A stretch of 64,000 nt of DNA from Hymenobacter sp. BT18 (GCF_012273015.1 NZ_CP050954.1:2210001-2274000); one strand, 5' to 3'. Shown: positions 44,378 through 53,685, counted from the first letter of the stretch. Notes: generated by a model not told the origin, from the sequence alone. Translations and numbers: made by a program.

Positions 44378-45109
44378 ATGAAAACGCTGCTGAAATCGGG
44401 CTTGTTATTGGCACTGGCGCTACTGCTGCACGGCACCCGCGCGCAGGCCCAGGTACACATTGATATGAGTGCCCCGTATTGGGGTCCTAGCGTAGGCCCG
44501 GATGTGCAGTACTACTACATCCCGGAAATAGATGGCTACTATGATCTGTATAACGAGCTGTACCTGGTTTTTGACCCGGTTTACGGGGCGTGGGTGAGTT
44601 CTCCGTACCTGCCCCGTGCCTACGCCGCCTACGACCCGCGCTTTTTTCACCCGGTCGTGATTCAGTACGTGGGCCGGCGGCCCTGGGGCTACCACCGGGA
44701 GCACCGCGCCTACTGCGACCGGTGGGGCGTACGGCCCGGCCGCTATTATGGAGCCCGCTGGCCCGGTCGCAACTACGTGGCCTACCCCCAGGACCGCTAT
44801 GAACCAGGTTATTACGCCAGCCGCCCCCAAAACCAAGGCGGCTATACCCGCGACGACAACCGATACTCTCAGGAAAACCGTGGCACCTATGGTTCCCGCA
44901 GTGATAATCGTCGCGAAGAGCGTGCTGATGAGGGCCGCAACGGCAGCCGGAGCGAAAACCGCGGCGGCTACGCACAGCCCAATCCTTACGAGCGGGGTAC
45001 CAGCCGAGGCAGCTACTCGGCTCCGGAAAGGCCGCAGAACTCAGGTGGCCCGGGCCGGCCTACTTCCCCCAACTCACATGGGGAAGGTCGGGGCCGGGGC
45101 CGCATGTAA
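44378..45109 (+). CDS. Secreted Arg/Gly/Tyr-rich protein, paralogue A
   Basis: This gene encodes 243 residues. A signal peptide (LLLALALLLHGTRAQAQ) precedes APYWGPSVGPDVQYYYIPEI and DGYYDLYNELYLVFD. The remaining 130 residues are low-complexity, rich in Arg, Gly, Tyr, Asn and Ser. The first 100 residues are paralogous with the next gene. Function unknown; extracellular or periplasmic, with a disordered C-terminus that could bind polymers. Confidence 0.65.
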   Translation: MKTLLKSGLLLALALLLHGTRAQAQVHIDMSAPYWGPSVGPDVQYYYIPEIDGYYDLYNELYLVFDPVYGAWVSSPYLPRAYAAYDPRFFHPVVIQYVGRRPWGYHREHRAYCDRWGVRPGRYYGARWPGRNYVAYPQDRYEPGYYASRPQNQGGYTRDDNRYSQENRGTYGSRSDNRREERADEGRNGSRSENRGGYAQPNPYERGTSRGSYSAPERPQNSGGPGRPTSPNSHGEGRGRGRM

Positions 45110-45130
45110 TATGCTGAACGTCGCTCCAGG

Positions 45131-45158
45131 AAAAGCCTCCGGCCTGCCGGGGGCTTTT
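45131..45158 (+). terminator. Terminator of paralogue A
   Basis: Arms AAAAGCCTCCGGC and GCCGGGGGCTTTT in a compact imperfect hairpin. Confidence 0.7.
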
Positions 45159-45319
45159 CAGTATCTGCTCCGGACCTTTTCACGTACCCCAGTAACAGCC
45201 TAGCCGCACAGCGGCCTACGACTCATAAGATCATGTCTTCGGCTTGAGCCAGATAGCACTTGGCCTTATTCTTGTGAACTGCCGCGCATCCCCTTCCTTC
45301 TTTTAACCCACCTCTCCGT

Positions 45320-45802
45320 ATGAAACTGCTTTCGAAACTGGCCCTTACGGGCACATTCGCTTTATTGCTGGCAGGCGCTGCTAACACGGCCCAGGCCCAG
45401 ATCAACATCAATATCAACACACCCTCGTGGGGCCCGGCGGCACCCAGGGGTACGCAGTACTATTATATTCCCGAAATAGGGGGCTATTATGATCTGCCAG
45501 CCCAGCGGTACATTGTTTACCGCAACAACTCCTGGACGCGGGTGGCCTCCGTCCGGGGCTATAACCCCGTAAATTTTCACCCGGTTATTCTTGATTACCG
45601 GGGAGGCCAGCCCTGGGTTCTGATTCGGGAGCACCGCGTGAAGTACCCCAAGGGGGGGCATCCGCACGGCATGCCTCCCGGGCAGGCCAAGAAAATGCGG
45701 GCCGTAGCGCCAGCCGGCCGCCCAGTGTATGTAGTGCAAGGCCAGGGCCGGGGCAACAATGGCAACGGCCATGGCAAGGGTCACGGCAAAGGCAAGCACT
45801 AA
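45320..45802 (+). CDS. Secreted Gly-rich protein, paralogue B
   Basis: This gene encodes 160 residues. A signal peptide (TFALLLAGAANTAQAQ) precedes INTPSWGPAAPRGTQYYYIP and EIGGYYDLPAQRYIVYRNN, matching paralogue A in order and spacing. FHPVILDYRGGQPWVLIREH is also shared. The C-terminus is Gly/His/Lys-rich (NGNGHGKGHGKGKH) and differs from A. A run of seven G in the coding strand (45652-45658) is a possible slippage site. Function unknown. Confidence 0.65.
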   Translation: MKLLSKLALTGTFALLLAGAANTAQAQINININTPSWGPAAPRGTQYYYIPEIGGYYDLPAQRYIVYRNNSWTRVASVRGYNPVNFHPVILDYRGGQPWVLIREHRVKYPKGGHPHGMPPGQAKKMRAVAPAGRPVYVVQGQGRGNNGNGHGKGHGKGKH

Positions 45803-45823
45803 TTCCTGATCTACATTCTCAAG

Positions 45824-45854
45824 AAACCTTTCCGGCTACCTGGAAAGGTTTTTT
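45824..45854 (+). terminator. Terminator of paralogue B
   Basis: Arms AAACCTTTCC and GGAAAGGTTT followed by T. Confidence 0.9.
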
Positions 45855-45901
45855 GCGTTATTGCGGGGCATGCTTACTTCGTTGGCAGCGTACCTTTCGA
45901 T

Positions 45902-46951
45902 ATGATCTTTTCCTCTGCTGCCCAGCTTGGCCGTGCGCGCCACGAGGCGCCAGTAATCTTCCTGCTTGCCTTAGCCATGCTTACCAGCACCGGGTATGTG
46001 CTGCTGGTCAACCACGACGCCCATTTCGCGCCCGATGAGCTCAGCTACCTCCAACTGGCGCAGGGTGAGTTTACCAACGTCCCCGCCATTCACCGCTACC
46101 GCGTTGTGATGCCTTGCCTGGCCCGGCTGGTAGCCGAGGCTGCTGTAGCCCTCCCCCGGCTCCTAGGCTCCGCCAGGCCCCTGCCGCTTGGCGCCAGCTT
46201 CTACCTGGTGAATAGTGCGGCGCTGGCCGGCGCGGCTACGCTGAGCTACCTGGCATCCCGGGCGCTGGGGGCCCGCCCGCTCCCTTCTGTGCTGGGCCTA
46301 GCTGCCGTGCTTACCAGTGGCATGGCCAGCTACCTTACAGGTCTGGCCCTGGTCGACAGCGGATTTATTGCCATAATTAGTTTGCTGTGGTTTGCGTGCT
46401 CTACCCGCACGCGCTGGCCCTTGCTGCTAGCCCTGGCGCTAGGGCCGGTGCTCAAGGAAACCTTCGTTTTCTTTCTGCCAATGGCCCTGCTCTACGGGCG
46501 CTTTGCTCCTTTCTGGCAACGCCTCGCGGCGGCCAGCGGCGGTCTGGCGCTTTGCTGGGCTGTTCGTGTACTGGTAGAGCACCTGACACCTGGCGCCAGC
46601 GCCACTGTGCCCCTGGCCACGCTAGCCGTCGAGCACCTGGCGGCCAGCCAGGCAAACGTGTCGGCTTTATTCTCGGGAGCCGGGCTGGTGGCGCTGGCAA
46701 GCGTGTTCGGGCTCTGGAACGGCGTGGTGCTGCTGGGTTTTCGTAGCCGGGCTGGGGTGCGGAGCTGGGGGCCACTCCTGCCTTCGGGCACCGGCCTTTT
46801 CTTACTGGCGGTGTGCCTGCACCTCATCCTTTCCGGCGACGCGGCGCGTATGCTCTACCTCACCTTCCCGGTGTTTGCCAGCACGGTTTCCCTGGTGTTG
46901 AACAGCCAGCCCTGGGTTGCCCGCTTGTTTAATCCTCCTACTGTTGCATAA
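45902..46951 (+). CDS. GT-C-like polytopic membrane protein
   Basis: This gene encodes 349 residues with about eight hydrophobic segments. In the first loop HFAPDELSYLQLAQGEF contains an acidic pair like the catalytic Asp/Glu of GT-C glycosyltransferases, followed by HRYRVVMPCLARLV. No clear signal peptide besides the first helix. The sugar donor and acceptor are unknown. ATG 45902 is used, although the first 12 residues are polar. It ends 13 bp before the Rof-like gene. Confidence 0.55.
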   Translation: MIFSSAAQLGRARHEAPVIFLLALAMLTSTGYVLLVNHDAHFAPDELSYLQLAQGEFTNVPAIHRYRVVMPCLARLVAEAAVALPRLLGSARPLPLGASFYLVNSAALAGAATLSYLASRALGARPLPSVLGLAAVLTSGMASYLTGLALVDSGFIAIISLLWFACSTRTRWPLLLALALGPVLKETFVFFLPMALLYGRFAPFWQRLAAASGGLALCWAVRVLVEHLTPGASATVPLATLAVEHLAASQANVSALFSGAGLVALASVFGLWNGVVLLGFRSRAGVRSWGPLLPSGTGLFLLAVCLHLILSGDAARMLYLTFPVFASTVSLVLNSQPWVARLFNPPTVA

Positions 46952-46964
46952 CTACTTCCTTCCT

Positions 46965-47216
46965 ATGGCCACTCCCTCCTACACGCCCATCAGCTGCTCA
47001 TTCTACGATGAGCTGGAAGCCCGCGCCACCACTGGCCAGCCCTGCACCCTCACCTACCGCACCGAGCCCGACACCCCACCCACTACCTACCAGGGCATCA
47101 TCCAAGACCTGTTCATCCAGGACAAGGTGGAATATCTGCGGCTGCAGGATGGCTTCGAGCTGCGCCTCGATGCGCTGGTAGCCGTGGATGACAAGGAATT
47201 GCGGAATTACTGCTGA
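46965..47216 (+). CDS. Rof-like (Rho-binding antiterminator) protein
   Basis: This gene encodes 83 residues. YTPISCSFYDELEARATTGQ, CTLTYRTEPDTP, QGIIQDLFIQDKVEYLRLQD and GFELRLDALVAVDD follow the Rof/YaeO fold, a small Sm-like beta barrel that in E. coli binds Rho and inhibits termination. Whether it acts on Rho here is not known. ATG 46965 is chosen; the upstream in-frame codons overlap the previous gene. The protein is cytoplasmic. Confidence 0.6.
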   Translation: MATPSYTPISCSFYDELEARATTGQPCTLTYRTEPDTPPTTYQGIIQDLFIQDKVEYLRLQDGFELRLDALVAVDDKELRNYC

Positions 47217-47227
47217 AACCCTCGATT

Positions 47228-47287
47228 AATTTACTCGCACACAACAAAGGCCGCCCTTGGGCGGCCTTTGTTGTGTGCGAGTAAATT
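47228..47287. terminator. Long perfect hairpin between Rof-like gene and asnS
   Basis: A 29-bp perfect stem (AATTTACTCGCACACAACAA and AGGCCGCCC with complement) and loop TT. The genes on either side converge. Confidence 0.9.
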
Positions 47288-47329
47288 GTCCTCAAAATCC
47301 GGGCGAATCCGTGGTTCAGAACCCGTGGG

Positions 47330-48733
47330 CTAAAACTCTGCGCTCTTGGGGAAGCGGGGAAAGGGAATAACGTCGCGGATGTTGGCCATGCCGGTGATGA
47401 ACAGGATGAGCCGCTCGAAGCCCAGGCCGAAGCCGGCGTGCGGGGCCGAGCCAAAGCGGCGGGTATCGAGGTACCACCATAGGTCCTCCTCCGGCACGTG
47501 CATTTCCTGCATGCGCTGCTGCAGCTTCTGCAAATCATCCTCACGCTGGGAGCCGCCGATGATTTCGCCGATGCCGGGAAACAGCACGTCCATGGCGCGC
47601 ACGGTGCGGCCGTCTTCGTCCAGCTTCATGTAGAAGGCCTTGATATCCTTGGGGTAGTTGGTGAGGATAACCGGCTTCTTGAAGTGTTTCTCCACCAAAT
47701 ACCGCTCGTGCTCCGACTGCAAGTCGGTGCCCCAGTCCACGGGGAATTCGAACTTCTGCTTCGCGCCTTTCAGGATTTCTACGGCCTCGGTGTAGGTGAG
47801 GCGCTGGAAGTCGTTGTCCACCACAAAGCGCAAACGGCTGAGCAGCTCCTTGTCGTACTGGTCGTTGAGGAATTGCAGGTCGTCGGGGCAGTGCTCCAAG
47901 GCGTATCGCACCAGGCTCTTGAGAAAGTCCTCGGCCAAGTCCATGTTGTCCTGCAGGTCGAAGAAGGCCACTTCCGGCTCAATCATCCAGAACTCGGCCA
48001 GGTGACGGGCCGTGTTGGAGTTTTCGGCCCGGAAGGTAGGCCCGAAGGTGTAGACCTTGCCCAGGGCCATGGCCGCCACCTCGCCTTCGAGCTGCCCCGA
48101 TACGGTGAGGTTGGTGGCCTTGCCGAAGAAATCCTGGCTATAGTCCACCGCGCCCGCCTCGTTCAGGGGCGGCTTGGTGTCGGAGAGCGTGGTGACGCGG
48201 AACATCTGGCCGGCCCCCTCGGCATCGGAGCCGGTGATGATGGGCGTGTGGATGTAGAAGTAGCCGTGGCTGTTGAAGTACTGGTGCACCGCAAACGACA
48301 TGGCGTGCCGAATGCGCAGCACGGCCCCGAACGTGTTGGTGCGGGGACGCAGGTGGGCAATTTCCCGCAGGAACTCCAGGGAGTGGCCTTTCTTCTGCAA
48401 CGGGTATACGGCCGGGTCGGCCGAGCCGTACACCGTGATTTCCTCGGCCTGAATTTCAACCGTCTGGCCTTTGCCCTGGCTGGCTACCAGCTTACCGCGT
48501 ACGGCAATTGCCGCTCCATTTTCCACGCCGTCGGCCTTCAGCTTTTCCTCCGGGAACAACTCGGCATTGGCAACTACCTGAATAGAATTAAAGCCGGAGC
48601 CGTCGTTCACGGCAATAAACTGCACGTATTTGTTGCCGCGGCGGGTGCGTACCCAGCCTTTTACCAGCACTTCGCGGTCCAGCTCGGTGCTGCGGAGCAA
48701 ATCCTGCACGCTGGTTCTTCGGAGGTCGGACAT
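47330..48733 (-). CDS. asnS: Asparagine--tRNA ligase
   Basis: AsnRS of 467 residues is a class II synthetase. The N-terminal OB-fold ([20 protein letters not shown]) binds the anticodon. [20 protein letters not shown] is the motif-2 region and [20 protein letters not shown] the motif-3 region, with the final [14 protein letters not shown]. These last residues match AsnRS rather than AspRS. ATG 48733 follows the promoter at 48769-48776; the longer open frame is rejected. Confidence 0.96.
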   Translation of the reverse strand: MSDLRRTSVQDLLRSTELDREVLVKGWVRTRRGNKYVQFIAVNDGSGFNSIQVVANAELFPEEKLKADGVENGAAIAVRGKLVASQGKGQTVEIQAEEITVYGSADPAVYPLQKKGHSLEFLREIAHLRPRTNTFGAVLRIRHAMSFAVHQYFNSHGYFYIHTPIITGSDAEGAGQMFRVTTLSDTKPPLNEAGAVDYSQDFFGKATNLTVSGQLEGEVAAMALGKVYTFGPTFRAENSNTARHLAEFWMIEPEVAFFDLQDNMDLAEDFLKSLVRYALEHCPDDLQFLNDQYDKELLSRLRFVVDNDFQRLTYTEAVEILKGAKQKFEFPVDWGTDLQSEHERYLVEKHFKKPVILTNYPKDIKAFYMKLDEDGRTVRAMDVLFPGIGEIIGGSQREDDLQKLQQRMQEMHVPEEDLWWYLDTRRFGSAPHAGFGLGFERLILFITGMANIRDVIPFPRFPKSAEF

Positions 48734-48768
48734 GGGAAAATATGGTCTGCTAAAGAATGGAATGGCCG

Positions 48769-48776
48769 CAAAGGTA
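48769..48776 (-). promoter_or_regulatory. -7 promoter element of asnS
   Basis: On the minus strand TACCTTTG ends 35 bp before the asnS ATG. Confidence 0.65.
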
Positions 48777-48805
48777 GGAGATTTGCGAGGCGGATTTTGC
48801 ACCTC

Positions 48806-48907
48806 CTATCATCCTGGGCGAAGCGAGGCACCTTCTCGCATTAGCACGGCCAGCACATCAAAGGCTCCTGCTGACGTGAGAAGCTCATTCGCTCCTCGGG
48901 CGACAGA
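48806..48907. repeat. Degenerate dispersed palindrome, copy 5
   Basis: CATCCTGGGCGAAGCGAGGC and ACCTTCTCGC resemble subtype A, and GTGAGAAG with CTCGGGCGACAG is the weakened other arm. It lies in the asnS-rpoN divergent region. Confidence 0.65.
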
Positions 48908-48963
48908 TGGGGGATGATGGGCAAATCCCAACATTTTCCCCCGAACCGCAGTACAGAAAGGGC

Positions 48964-48971
48964 TATATTTG
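48964..48971 (+). promoter_or_regulatory. -7 promoter element of rpoN
   Basis: TATATTTG matches TAnnTTTG exactly, 48 bp before the rpoN ATG. Confidence 0.65.
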
Positions 48972-49019
48972 GCCTAACCACCCCGTTTTATCACCGGCGG
49001 GGCGTACGCACTTTGGAGT

Positions 49020-50603
49020 ATGCAACGACTGGACATGAAGCAGCTTCTCCAGCAGAAGCTCTCCCCCCAACAAATACAATTCATTAAGCTGCTGCAGATT
49101 CCGACGGCAGAGCTGGAAGCGCGCATCAAAGAAGAGCTGGAAGTAAACCCAGCCCTGGAGGAAGGCGACGACCAGGACGAAGAGTTTGAGGAGCAGGACC
49201 GAGACGACGATTCCGACGAAGACTTCGACAACGACCCCGATGCTGAATTCGACAGCGACAACAGCACCCTGGACGAAGACTTTGACGAGCCCCGCGATGA
49301 GCAGCCCGAGGTAGAGCTGCCCGTGGCCGAAGCCCCGGAACCCGAGGAGCGCCAGCAGGACAACGACGACCTGGACCTGAGCGACTACCTCAACGACGAC
49401 GAAATAGCCGGCTACAAAATGCAGGGCGACGGCCCTGGCGAGGACGAAGACGACCGGGAAATGCCCCTGGCCGATACCAGCGGCTCCCTGATTGACTCCC
49501 TGCTCGACCAGCTAGGCTTTGCCAGCCTCGATGAAAAGCAGGAAGCCATTGGCCGCCAGTTGATCGGCTCCATTGATGGCGACGGGTACATCCGCCGCGA
49601 CTTGTCGGCCATTGCCAATGACCTGGCTTTCTCGCAGAACCTGGAAGTCTCGGTGCCGGAGATTGAGGCCGTGCTGCGCGTGATTCAGAGCTTCGACCCG
49701 GCCGGTATTGGGGCCCGCGACCTGCAGGAGTGCCTGCTGCTCCAGCTGGAGCGCCGCCACCAGGACGACCCCGATGTGGAGCATGCTGAGCGCATCATCA
49801 CCGATACGTTCGAAGAATTTACCAAGAAGCACTACTCCCGCATTCAGCAGCGCCTGGACCTGGAAGACGATGAGCTGAAAGACGCCATTGCCCTGATTCT
49901 GAAGCTGAACCCCAAGCCCGGCGGCACCGGCCCCGTGGGCATGGGCAAGGTGCAGTACATCATCCCCGACTTTATCCTGACCAACGACAACGGCCAGCTG
50001 AACCTGACCCTGAACGCCCGCAACGCCCCGGAGCTGCGCGTGAGCCCCGCGTACACAGAAATGTTTCAGGCCTACGACAAGGCGTCGAAGAAAGACGCCA
50101 AGATGAAGGAGGCTGTGACCTTCGTGAAGCAGAAGCTGGACTCGGCCAAATGGTTTATCGACGCCATCCGGCAGCGCCAGAACACGCTCCTGCGCACCAT
50201 GGATTCTATTGTGAGGTACCAGCACGACTTCTTCCTGGAAGGCGACGAAAGCAAGCTGCGCCCGATGATCCTGAAAGACATTGCCCAGGAAATCGGGATG
50301 GACATCTCGACGGTGAGCCGGGTGGCCAACTCCAAAGCCGTGCAGACGGAGTTTGGCATTTACCCGCTCAAGTACTTCTTTTCCGAAGGCATTGCCACCG
50401 ACTCGGGCGAGGATGCCTCGAGCCGGGAAGTCAAGCATATTCTCAAGGAAATCATTGAGGGCGAAAGCAAGTCCCGCCCCCTCTCCGACGACAAGCTGGA
50501 GAAAATGCTGAACGCCCGCGGCTACAACATTGCCCGCCGCACGGTAGCCAAGTACCGAGAGCAACTCAACATTCCGGTAGCGCGTCTTCGCAAAGAGCTC
50601 TAA
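49020..50603 (+). CDS. rpoN: RNA polymerase sigma-54 factor
   Basis: Sigma-54 of 527 residues. The activator-interacting region I (KQLLQQKLSPQQIQFIKLLQ) is at the N-terminus. An Asp/Glu-rich region II spans residues about 40-140. The core-binding and HTH region (MDISTVSRVANSKAVQTEFG) follows, and the RpoN box ARRTVAKYREQLNIP is near the end. ATG 49020 is taken; ATG 49035 (MKQLLQQ) is an alternative that matches the usual start more closely. Confidence 0.96.
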   Translation: MQRLDMKQLLQQKLSPQQIQFIKLLQIPTAELEARIKEELEVNPALEEGDDQDEEFEEQDRDDDSDEDFDNDPDAEFDSDNSTLDEDFDEPRDEQPEVELPVAEAPEPEERQQDNDDLDLSDYLNDDEIAGYKMQGDGPGEDEDDREMPLADTSGSLIDSLLDQLGFASLDEKQEAIGRQLIGSIDGDGYIRRDLSAIANDLAFSQNLEVSVPEIEAVLRVIQSFDPAGIGARDLQECLLLQLERRHQDDPDVEHAERIITDTFEEFTKKHYSRIQQRLDLEDDELKDAIALILKLNPKPGGTGPVGMGKVQYIIPDFILTNDNGQLNLTLNARNAPELRVSPAYTEMFQAYDKASKKDAKMKEAVTFVKQKLDSAKWFIDAIRQRQNTLLRTMDSIVRYQHDFFLEGDESKLRPMILKDIAQEIGMDISTVSRVANSKAVQTEFGIYPLKYFFSEGIATDSGEDASSREVKHILKEIIEGESKSRPLSDDKLEKMLNARGYNIARRTVAKYREQLNIPVARLRKEL

Positions 50604-50604
50604 G

Positions 50605-50633
50605 AAAAAAGCCGGCAGCTGCCGGCTTTTTTC
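50605..50633 (+). terminator. Terminator of rpoN
   Basis: Arms AAAAAAGCCGGCAG and CTGCCGGCTTTTTT. Confidence 0.92.
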
Positions 50634-50656
50634 TGGCCTCCCGCCGGGGGTGTATC

Positions 50657-51307
50657 TTGCGCAGTCTGCTTACTCTGCCTTCTTTGAAGCACGCTGCTGC
50701 TACCTTCCTTTCCGTTGTATTTCACCCGCTGCTGGTACCCACCTACTTGGCAGCTCTGGTAGTTATTGGCTCAACGCCAACCCAGTCTTCGGGGAGCCTG
50801 ACCCTAGGGGTAGTAGCCGGATGCACGTTTGGGCTGCCGGCTCTAGGCACCGGGCTGCTTTACTACCGGGGGCGGCTGGAGTCATTTATGTTGCAGGAGC
50901 GGCGCCAGCGGTACGGGCCGCTTCTCCTTACAGCCTGCTGCTTTGGGCTGGCAACCTACCTGGTTACGAATTCCCCCGGCGTGCCTCGCCTGCTACCGCT
51001 GCTGCTCGGGGGCATGACGGTAGCTGTGCTGCTTACTTTTCTGATTACGTTCTGGTGGAAGATCAGTGCCCACGGCGTGGGGATGGGCGGTGCTTTGGCA
51101 ACCTTGCTAATGCTGGGGCGGCCCTCGTGGGGGTGGGCGGCTCTGTTTGGCTTGGCGTTAGGGCTTACTGCCGCCGCCGCCGTGGCCTGGGCTAGGCTTG
51201 CTCTACAGGCGCACACGCGTGCCCAAGTATGGGCAGGACTACTGCTGGGGCTAACTACCGGGCTTGCGGTAATACTATTAGGCGGTGCTTTTTCGTTTGG
51301 CTCCTAG
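50657..51307 (+). CDS. PAP2-like membrane protein with non-ATG start
   Basis: This gene encodes up to 216 residues with about six membrane helices: FHPLLVPTYLAALVVIGS, LGVVAGCTFGLPALG, LLLTACCFGLATYLV and others. ITFWWKISAHGVGMGGALAT resembles the SxxHxxGxGG loop of Bacteroidetes PAP2-like phosphatase-family proteins. No ATG exists before the first helix; TTG at 50657 (or TTG 50684) is the best start. The catalytic role is uncertain. Confidence 0.6.
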   Translation: MRSLLTLPSLKHAAATFLSVVFHPLLVPTYLAALVVIGSTPTQSSGSLTLGVVAGCTFGLPALGTGLLYYRGRLESFMLQERRQRYGPLLLTACCFGLATYLVTNSPGVPRLLPLLLGGMTVAVLLTFLITFWWKISAHGVGMGGALATLLMLGRPSWGWAALFGLALGLTAAAAVAWARLALQAHTRAQVWAGLLLGLTTGLAVILLGGAFSFGS

Positions 51308-51393
51308 ACTGGTTCTTGCGCTACTCAGCAAAGACACACAGAGAGAATTACGGAAGAATAGCCTAAAAACCCGAGCTGATCCAAACAAAACAT

Positions 51394-51401
51394 TAACTTT
51401 G
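51394..51401 (+). promoter_or_regulatory. -7 promoter element
   Basis: TAACTTTG, an exact TAnnTTTG match, lies 44 bp before the ATG at 51446. Confidence 0.65.
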
Positions 51402-51445
51402 TAAAGTGCAAGGGAAGTTCTCTTGTTGCTCCTTCAACCGCTGCT

Positions 51446-51862
51446 ATGCCTTTGCTTCGCTCATTTTCCTTGCTTTTGCTGGTTTTGGGAAGCCTGTTAC
51501 CCATGGCAAGCCGGGCCCAGACTGTTGGGCCGCCCACATTCATCAATCAGCCAGATGCCGCGCCCCAACCGGGTATTTCGCGGCAGCGGGCTCATCAGCT
51601 GGCCGCCTACTTGGCCGATGCGCTTGATTTAAGCGCTGAGCAGCGCCGACAAGTGGAACGCTGCACCTACGTGCACCTGCGCCAGCAGCAGCGCACCGCC
51701 CACCACTTACTAGACCGGCTACCGGGTGCCCAGCGCCGCGCCGAGCGCCGCTATCTGGCTTCGCTGGGCCGGGTACTGCGCCCCAGCCAACTGGCTACCT
51801 ACTTCTGGCTGGCCGATCAGCAGCCGATGGCCGTGGTGCGGCTTAGCTCCCCCCGATTCTAA
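51446..51862 (+). CDS. Small secreted helical protein
   Basis: This gene encodes 138 residues. A signal peptide (FSLLLLVLGSLLPMASRAQ) precedes a helical body: RQRAHQLAAYLADALDLSAE, QRRQVERCTYVHLRQQQRTA and RYLASLGRVLRPSQLATYFW. This order recalls Spy/CpxP-type periplasmic proteins, in which LTxxQ-like segments occur (here SAEQRRQV and RPSQLATY), but the similarity is weak. Function unknown. Confidence 0.6.
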   Translation: MPLLRSFSLLLLVLGSLLPMASRAQTVGPPTFINQPDAAPQPGISRQRAHQLAAYLADALDLSAEQRRQVERCTYVHLRQQQRTAHHLLDRLPGAQRRAERRYLASLGRVLRPSQLATYFWLADQQPMAVVRLSSPRF

Positions 51863-51927
51863 GCATTTTCGCTACAAAGCAGCTTTTGCGGCCCGGTTGG
51901 CAATGCGCCAGCCGGGCCGTACCTCTT

Positions 51928-53301
51928 TTACTGCATAGTGGCCATCTCCCGGGCAATGAGTTGCTGCACCTCCGGGCGGTCGTAGTCTTGCTCCGCCTGA
52001 ATGTGCGGCATCAGGCGGGCCATGATGCGGTCCTGACGCTGGCCACTGGTCCAGGCTTCGGCGTAGGGCGTGTGCGAGAACGTGACCTGCGGATACAAGG
52101 GCACCCATTGGTCGGGGTACTGCGCCGATAGTTTGCTTTCGATTTTCTTCTGCAGCAGAAACCGGGGGTCGGCCACCCGGTCGCGCATCTCCTCAAAGTT
52201 GTAGATGGCCATTTCGGCCATAGCGTCGGTGTTGGGCTTGCGCTGCTGCTCAAAGGCCTTGAATACGGCCGCCCAGTCGGGGCCCAGCTGGCCGAGCAGC
52301 TCGTTGAGTACAGTGCAGTCCTCGAAGCCGGCATTCATGCCCTGGCCATAGAACGGCACAATGGCGTGAGCAGCATCGCCCAGCAGCAGCACGGAGTCCT
52401 GGTACGACCAGGGAAAGCAGCGCACCGTTACCAGGGAACCCGTGGGGTTCTGAAAAAAGTCTTCCACCAGCTCCGGCATCAGGGGTGTGGCATCGGGGAA
52501 TACTTCTTCGAAGAAAGCCCGCACCTGCTCTTCGGTTTGCAGAGCGGCAAACGAGTGGGGCCCTTCATAGGGAAAGAACAGCGTGCAGGTGAAGGTCCCG
52601 TCGAGGTTGGGCAGCGCAATCATCATGTACTGCCCCCGGGGCCAGATGTGCAGGGCGTGCTTTTCCAACTGCCAGGTGCCCTCGGGGCCAGCCGCAATGT
52701 TCAGTTCCTTGTAGCCATACTCCAGGTAGCTCTGGGAGTAATCGAACCGGTCGGTTTTCTGCAGGGCACCACGCACGGCGGAGTAGGCCCCATCCACCCC
52801 AAACAGGCGGGCATACGGCTGTTCCGCAACGGTGCCGGTAGCACCGTCGCGCACTTCCAGCAGTTGGTTGCGCACGTCTACGCTCAGGCACTGCTGCTCG
52901 AAGCGCACCTGCACGCCCGCCTCCTGCTCTACCAGGTCCAGCAGCGTCCGGTTGAGTCCGGCCCGGGAAACGGAGTAGATAGCCTGATCCTGCTTGCCGT
53001 AGGCCTGGGACGTGAGGCGGCCCTGCTGGTCGTGCATCACGCGGCCGTACATGGGAATGCCCACCTGCCGGATCTGCTCAGCAATGCCCACGCCCTCCAG
53101 GGCCCGCCACCCCCGGTCCGACAACGCCAGGTTGATGGAGCGTCCTTCCTGGGCCCCGGCCAGCCGCGGGTCGGGGCGCCGCTCCAGCATGTTTACAGTG
53201 TGCCCGTGCCGGGCCAGGTATAAGGAAAGCAACGAGCCAACGAGGCCGCCACCAAGAATGGTAACGGCCGCGGGAGCAGCAGGGTGGGCAATAGCAGGCA
53301 T
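51928..53301 (-). CDS. kmo: Kynurenine 3-monooxygenase
   Basis: This 457-residue FAD enzyme hydroxylates kynurenine to 3-hydroxykynurenine with NADPH and oxygen. The N-terminal FAD motif is TILGGGLVGSLLSLYLARHG followed by ERRPDPR. EGRSINLALSDRGWRALEGV and SYKYKELN-like YGYKELNIAAG are typical of KMO. The second FAD motif is LLGDAAHAIVPFYGQGMNAG. ATG 53301 (MPAIAHPAAP) is chosen, with an extra upstream frame rejected. It acts before KynU (57859) in tryptophan breakdown. Confidence 0.93.
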   Translation of the reverse strand: MPAIAHPAAPAAVTILGGGLVGSLLSLYLARHGHTVNMLERRPDPRLAGAQEGRSINLALSDRGWRALEGVGIAEQIRQVGIPMYGRVMHDQQGRLTSQAYGKQDQAIYSVSRAGLNRTLLDLVEQEAGVQVRFEQQCLSVDVRNQLLEVRDGATGTVAEQPYARLFGVDGAYSAVRGALQKTDRFDYSQSYLEYGYKELNIAAGPEGTWQLEKHALHIWPRGQYMMIALPNLDGTFTCTLFFPYEGPHSFAALQTEEQVRAFFEEVFPDATPLMPELVEDFFQNPTGSLVTVRCFPWSYQDSVLLLGDAAHAIVPFYGQGMNAGFEDCTVLNELLGQLGPDWAAVFKAFEQQRKPNTDAMAEMAIYNFEEMRDRVADPRFLLQKKIESKLSAQYPDQWVPLYPQVTFSHTPYAEAWTSGQRQDRIMARLMPHIQAEQDYDRPEVQQLIAREMATMQ

Positions 53302-53685
53302 AGCGCGAGGCAAAAGTCGGAAACGCAATCTAAGACGAACCACAGGAACTTACGAGGTCCGAGCTACAACGGCCAGCCTGAGTGCCGAAAAGCATTCAAG
53401 TGCCGGAAGTATAATATTCGTTTCTAGTAGTTTTTTAATATATTTCTAGGCAGACCGACCGCAGCAGCTTTCCATAAGAGAAAGCAAACTTTTTCCTAGA
53501 AAGGTCCATATCAAGGAAATACCGGCAGGCTCCCGGGGGGTGCTAAGCGAAAAACACCGACGGCAACTTCAGGTAGAAATATAACGAAAGCAACAAGTCA
53601 AAACTCCTCAAGCCTTCCGTGCTGCGGTATATTCCCTTATCTTTGACCTCCCATTCCGGACGCACACCCACTTAACATCGTTGAT
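53302..53685. other. Gene-free stretch between divergent kmo and receptor genes
   Basis: No gene is seen. It is AT-rich around 53400-53460 and includes the receptor promoter at 53638. GACTTTTG on the minus strand just before kmo (about 53311) is one mismatch from TAnnTTTG. Confidence 0.5.
53638..53645 (+). promoter_or_regulatory. -7 promoter element of the TonB receptor
   Basis: TATCTTTG, exact match, 40 bp before the ATG at 53686. Confidence 0.65.

Noticed and set aside
47498..48844. Long antisense frame opposite asnS
   Set aside because: Shadow frame of the synthetase gene.
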